From JAJPXC01 sp964520525 (lineage in GTDB: Bacteria > Bacteroidota > Bacteroidia > Bacteroidales > Muribaculaceae), in contig CAZFNR010000007.1 in NCBI GenBank assembly GCA_964520525.1, positions 1 through 64,000 on the forward strand: a DNA stretch of 64,000 bases, given 5' to 3'. How positions within the stretch are numbered: the first letter of the stretch is position 1; each line of letters begins with the position of its first letter. Below the pieces are notes generated by a model that was given only the letters and a program-made list of their open reading frames with translations, had not been told where the DNA came from and searched no databases. Made by a program: the position numbers and the translations under genes. Below, in pieces: positions 62,073 through 64,000 of this stretch.

Positions 62073-64000
62073 GATAAAATATTAAAACGGGCGAATTTCA
62101 ATAACAGGGTCTTGGTCTCTACATTGGAGAAATTAACCGTAATTCTCGGATCGGGCGACACCTTGTCGATGTTCGTAATCTCACCAAATCCGAATCGAGG
62201 ATGCTCAATCTTCATGCCGACAGCTAAATCAGACACTTTATGTAATACAAAAATCCCCGATGAAACATCAGCAGGTTTAGCCGTAGCAGTCGATATAACT
62301 GTGCTATGCCGGGTTGACACAGTTAAATCTGACGATGCATTATAGCTTTTCGATGTCGTCGAATGGAATGACGATTGATACTTTTCAACAGGATTTATGC
62401 GTGACTGGGGGCCCAACGAAGTTCCCGACACAAGATGCAGATACTGAGGATTGATGTCGCGAATAAAACGGGATGGTGAACAGGTGCTTGTCTGGCCGTT
62501 TCTGAATCGGGATGACGCATAACTTAACATACAGAAATTTTTAGCGCGCGTAATCGCCACATACAGTAGGCGGCGCTCCTCCTCAATCTCGCTTAATGTC
62601 GATGAACTCATAGCCGAGGGGAACAAATCCTCTTCTACACCGACAATAAACACGTTGGAAAATTCCAATCCCTTTGCTGCATGGGCAGTCATTAGTGTCA
62701 CACGTTCCCCGGACCCATCATCCTGATCTTGATCGGTTGCCAATGACACAATGCTGAGGAAATCCCTTAAGGAGCGCTCCTCTGAAGCCCCTTCTTCAAG
62801 TTTTCCGGTAACAAATTCCTTTACACCATTCAAAAGTTCATTGATATTCTCTTGTTTTGATATACTCTCGGGTGTACGGTCGGTGAGTAGCACCGACAAC
62901 AATCCTGCTTCTCTGATTATAGCGACAGCGACAGCCTCCGCATCCAAACCCTGACTGTTCATATCTATAAACCGCTGAATCATCGCCCTGAACGCTTCAA
63001 GTTTTTTAGTTATTCCACTGTTGACCCCCGGGCTATAAGAGCCAAGGTCATTCAGTATTCGCCATATCGACACATGATTGTCTATTGCGCATCGCAACAA
63101 CTTATTGACAGTTGTTTCTCCGATTCCACGTCCGGGATAATTGATAATCCGCCTTAACGCTTCGTCATCATCCGGATTAACCGATAAGCGGAAATAGGCT
63201 ATAGCATCCTTGACTTCCTTGCGTTGGTAAAACGATAGTCCTCCGTAAATACGATAAGGTATATTGCGTTTGCGCAATGACTCTTCCAGGATTCGTGACT
63301 GCGCATTCGTGCGATACAAGACAGCGAACTCATCATATGAGTCATGAGTGTTCATTTTTACCTGCGATATGCGGTTGGCGACAAGAAAGCTTTCCTCATA
63401 ATCGCTGTAACTTTGAACTACTTCTATGCGTTGACCGAGTGCGTTGCGTGAAAACACCTGTTTTCTGATTTGTTCAGTATTCTTGTCTATGAGTGAGTTT
63501 GCTGCATTGATTATATTTTGAGTAGAGCGATAATTTTGCTCAAGTTTAAAAATCTTGAGGGTAGGGTAATTCTGTTTCAGATTCAATATATTCTTAATAT
63601 TAGCTCCGCGAAACGAATAGATGCTTTGCGCATCATCACCGACTACACACAAGTTGTTGTTCCCAGCTGTAAGCTGAGATACGATGAGATGTTGTGCGAA
63701 ATTTGTATCCTGATACTCATCGACAAGCACATATCTGAAAAATTCCTGATAGTGTCTCAAAATATCGGGATTATCTCTTAACAGCACATTAGTAAAATAC
63801 AACAAATCATCGAAATCCATTGCGCCTGCAACGAAGCATCTATTGCGATAAGCCGCATATATCGCTTGCGTGTATGGCCGACGCGCCCGTTTGTCCGCCT
63901 CCATAAGCCCTCTATCTGCAGCGTATTCATCGGGTGATATCAGCGCATTCTTTGCCCATGAGATTGCCGACATGATGGTATTGGGTTTATATAATTTGTC
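62069..64000 (-). CDS. UvrD/PcrA-type superfamily 1 DNA helicase (5' end beyond window)
   Basis: The frame stays open to the window edge; the codons just upstream of the first visible ATG (63973) read DKLYKPNTI, continuing the PcrA pattern, so the gene is cut at its 5' end and lacks motif I (Walker A). Visible motifs in order: DEYQDTN (II), GDDAQSIYSFRGA (III), EQNYRSTQNI (IV), MTAHAAKGLEF (V) and ERRLLYVAITRA (VI). About 644 residues are visible. 3'-5' helicase in repair and fork restart. It overlaps nspC as ATGA. Confidence 0.94.
   Translation of the reverse strand, partial: DKLYKPNTIMSAISWAKNALISPDEYAADRGLMEADKRARRPYTQAIYAAYRNRCFVAGAMDFDDLLYFTNVLLRDNPDILRHYQEFFRYVLVDEYQDTNFAQHLIVSQLTAGNNNLCVVGDDAQSIYSFRGANIKNILNLKQNYPTLKIFKLEQNYRSTQNIINAANSLIDKNTEQIRKQVFSRNALGQRIEVVQSYSDYEESFLVANRISQVKMNTHDSYDEFAVLYRTNAQSRILEESLRKRNIPYRIYGGLSFYQRKEVKDAIAYFRLSVNPDDDEALRRIINYPGRGIGETTVNKLLRCAIDNHVSIWRILNDLGSYSPGVNSGITKKLEAFRAMIQRFIDMNSQGLDAEAVAVAIIREAGLLSVLLTDRTPESISKQENINELLNGVKEFVTGKLEEGASEERSLRDFLSIVSLATDQDQDDGSGERVTLMTAHAAKGLEFSNVFIVGVEEDLFPSAMSSSTLSEIEEERRLLYVAITRAKNFCMLSYASSRFRNGQTSTCSPSRFIRDINPQYLHLVSGTSLGPQSRINPVEKYQSSFHSTTSKSYNASSDLTVSTRHSTVISTATAKPADVSSGIFVLHKVSDLAVGMKIEHPRFGFGEITNIDKVSPDPRITVNFSNVETKTLLLKFARFNILS

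Overview
The window reads as chromosomal core genome of a Bacteroidales bacterium, most like the Muribaculaceae/Porphyromonadaceae side of the order. Supporting signs are the type IX secretion component PorQ, the gliding-type lipoprotein GldH, Bacteroidota-specific families (DUF5686 barrel, DUF5606, a CYTH protein), pyrophosphate-linked glycolysis (PPDK and PPi-phosphofructokinase), a second EF-G with a degenerate GTPase site, and promoters of the Bacteroidota type (TTTG, about 19-20 nt, TAnnTTTG) instead of -35/-10 boxes. I see no rRNA, tRNA, CRISPR array, insertion sequence, integrase or phage gene.

Layout. 1-13.2 kb: ppdK (3' end cut by the window edge), rRNA methylase rlmD, a hairpin-rich 366-bp gap, a FlK-like hotdog thioesterase, a CYTH protein, a DUF5686 outer-membrane barrel, the EF-G paralogue and lon. 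13.2-19 kb: galE-metA-DUF5606 run, cardiolipin synthase, and an MlaE/MlaF lipid-transport pair. 19-29.4 kb: a secreted M16 protease, a CBM9-like protein with a LysE exporter, the porQ-cmk-ispH-exonuclease-lipoprotein run, a small TonB protein, and an ECF sigma factor flanked by two membrane proteins. 29.5-37.9 kb: a tolC-acrA-acrB efflux operon, a phosphoesterase/beta-propeller fusion and YqgE. 38-45.3 kb: purH-mreB-mreC-mreD-mrdA-rodA, purine synthesis followed by the cell-elongation machinery. 45.4-54 kb: an RNA-processing and cell-division block (coiled-coil protein, zapA, a probable 6S-type RNA, rny, ricT, gldH, cca, rlhA-like, a DUF4468-like protein, bcp). 54.2-64 kb: pfp, a non-catalytic M16 protein, kdsB, a flippase-like membrane protein, radC, a glycosyltransferase, nspC and a UvrD/PcrA helicase whose 5' end is cut by the window edge.

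How the parts connect. ppdK and pfp give PPi-dependent steps in central glycolysis. RNase Y, its probable specificity factor RicT, CCA-adding enzyme, an RlhA-like rRNA modifier and a 6S-like RNA form an RNA-metabolism neighbourhood. MreBCD/PBP2/RodA are the elongasome. KdsB, GalE, Cls, MlaEF and the flippase-like protein serve the envelope.

The best candidates for something undescribed are the structured region between rlmD and the thioesterase gene (4330-4680), the EF-G paralogue whose catalytic histidine is replaced by serine, the perfectly palindromic divergent promoter at 5551-5568, and the sigma-factor cassette at 27.8-29.4 kb. Most of the rest is ordinary housekeeping DNA. All family calls come from reading motifs by eye; no database search was run.
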